The notes under the pieces are model-generated. The model made no database searches. It had not been told where the DNA came from and was given only the letters and a program-made list of their open reading frames with translations. DNA of 45,523 nucleotides from an uncultured Spartobacteria bacterium (GTDB lineage Bacteria > Verrucomicrobiota > Verrucomicrobiia > Chthoniobacterales > Chthoniobacteraceae), in NCBI GenBank assembly GCA_903933715.1, contig CAIZLD010000014.1, positions 1 through 45,523 on the forward strand. Direction: 5' to 3'. Each line of letters starts with the position of its first letter. Position 1 is the first letter of the stretch. Position numbers and translations under genes: made by a program. This document shows, piece after piece, positions 45,035-45,523 of this stretch.

Positions 45035-45326
45035 AGCTGAAAAAAAGGCGGGGATGGTCACGAGCCTTGACGGGAAGCGCTCAATCACCGTCGAAGAGTT
45101 CGATCGTCTCTTTGATGAGGGGAGCGACGAAATTGATCAGTTTGTTGATTGGAGCAAGGGCAAGACCGTAACCCCCAAGCTCTTGGAGCCCGCCAAGGTG
45201 AACGTAGACTTTCCGAAGTGGGTTGTTGCCGCCCTTGACCGGGAGGCAGACCGTATCGGCGTTGCTCGCCAAGCCTTAATCAAGCTCTGGATCGTCGAAC
45301 GCCTGGAGAAGACAACGGCGGCGTAA
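45021..45326 (+). CDS. BrnA/CopG-type antitoxin
   Basis: 101 aa from ATG 45021. A TTG start at 45012 is possible. The C-terminal segment VDFPKWVVAALDREADRIGV followed by ARQALIKLWIVERLE is a ribbon-helix-helix DNA-binding domain. The N-terminal part (SITVEEFDRLFDEGSDEIDQ) is acidic and probably wraps the toxin. It should neutralise BrnT and repress the pair. It overlaps the toxin gene by 14 bp, suggesting translational coupling. Confidence 0.88.
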   Translation: MKTAKAEKKAGMVTSLDGKRSITVEEFDRLFDEGSDEIDQFVDWSKGKTVTPKLLEPAKVNVDFPKWVVAALDREADRIGVARQALIKLWIVERLEKTTAA

Positions 45327-45363
45327 TCTCGCGTCGCCGACCATCGGCAACCTTGCGGAATCG

Positions 45364-45406
45364 AAAAAAGATGCGCGAAATGATCTCAGCGCATGGCGTT
45401 TTTTTT
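45364..45406 (+). terminator. Terminator after BrnTA
   Basis: ATGCGC (45371-45376) pairs with GCGCAT (45389-45394), flanked by an A-run upstream and eight T downstream. A second overlapping hairpin, GCGTTTT/AAAACGC, starts at the T-run. It lies 40 bp after the antitoxin stop. Confidence 0.6.
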
Positions 45407-45492
45407 GAAAACGCTTCGGGCCAGGAATCTTTTTGTTTTTGGAACTTCTTGGAACTTTTTGGGGGCGCGTGCCCGCAAACCCTGATAGATAA

Positions 45493-45523
45493 AGATACCG
45501 GCGATAGGGGTCGAACCTACACG
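45493..45523 (-). tRNA. Partial tRNA, 3' part, probably tRNA-Leu
   Basis: Read on the minus strand, GTAGG-TTCGACC-CCTAT forms a T-arm with its seven-base loop. The acceptor strand CGCCGGT and discriminator A follow. The upstream CGTG fits the end of a long variable arm, and discriminator A fits leucine. CCA is not encoded. The 5' part, with the anticodon, is outside the window. Confidence 0.65.

Overview
The window is about 45.5 kb of GC-rich bacterial chromosome, probably from a member of the Verrucomicrobiota. That assignment is inferred from the overall protein flavour, the scarcity of clear Shine-Dalgarno sites, the gene mix and the many short palindromic intergenic repeats. No marker gene settles it.

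Layout. Positions 1-334 hold stacked hairpins and a CGCAAAG-type inverted repeat. They precede smc (335-4153), a small membrane protein, a decayed ParE-type toxin with its antitoxin, and a Cys-rich zinc-ribbon protein. From 5486 to 18241 runs a long complex I operon, nuoD-lipoprotein-nuoE-nuoF-small membrane protein-nuoG-nuoH-nuoI-nuoJ-nuoK-nuoL-nuoM-nuoN, without nuoABC. A perfect Rex-type redox operator (5410-5427) lies just upstream of nuoD, which suggests that the NADH/NAD+ ratio controls the operon. Two extra small ORFs, a BamE-like lipoprotein and a 59-residue single-span protein, are translationally embedded in the operon. Repeats sit inside it at nuoG/nuoH and nuoK/nuoL.

Positions 18418-23304 encode a two-module iron-type ABC permease, an Uup-like ABC-F ATPase and a DegT-family aminotransferase. 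Convergent to them, 23558-25744 is a single 728-codon frame. It joins a low-molecular-weight protein phosphatase, ribose-5-phosphate isomerase B and serine hydroxymethyltransferase, in the same order as the separate ywlE-ywlF-(ywlG)-glyA genes of Bacillus. A membrane protein with an ECF-sigma-like cytoplasmic half follows. Next come a structured gene-free stretch of about 550 bp, a DUF3820 protein, recF, and thiC with a TPP riboswitch and an intrinsic terminator.

Positions 31231-32463 encode an AT-richer acyltransferase, probably acquired. It is flanked by two imperfect direct copies of part of the thiC leader. Beyond it lie a U32 peptidase, a PEBP-family protein, an M20 peptidase, several small orphan proteins, a sugar-nucleotide epimerase, a lipoprotein, a GT2 glycosyltransferase facing a large membrane protein, zwf, a BrnT/BrnA-type toxin-antitoxin pair, and the 3' end of a tRNA (probably Leu) at the right edge.

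Two themes stand out. One is redox and central metabolism: complex I under a probable Rex site, zwf, and the RpiB-GlyA fusion linking pentose-phosphate and one-carbon metabolism. The other is intergenic space populated by at least three families of short inverted repeats.
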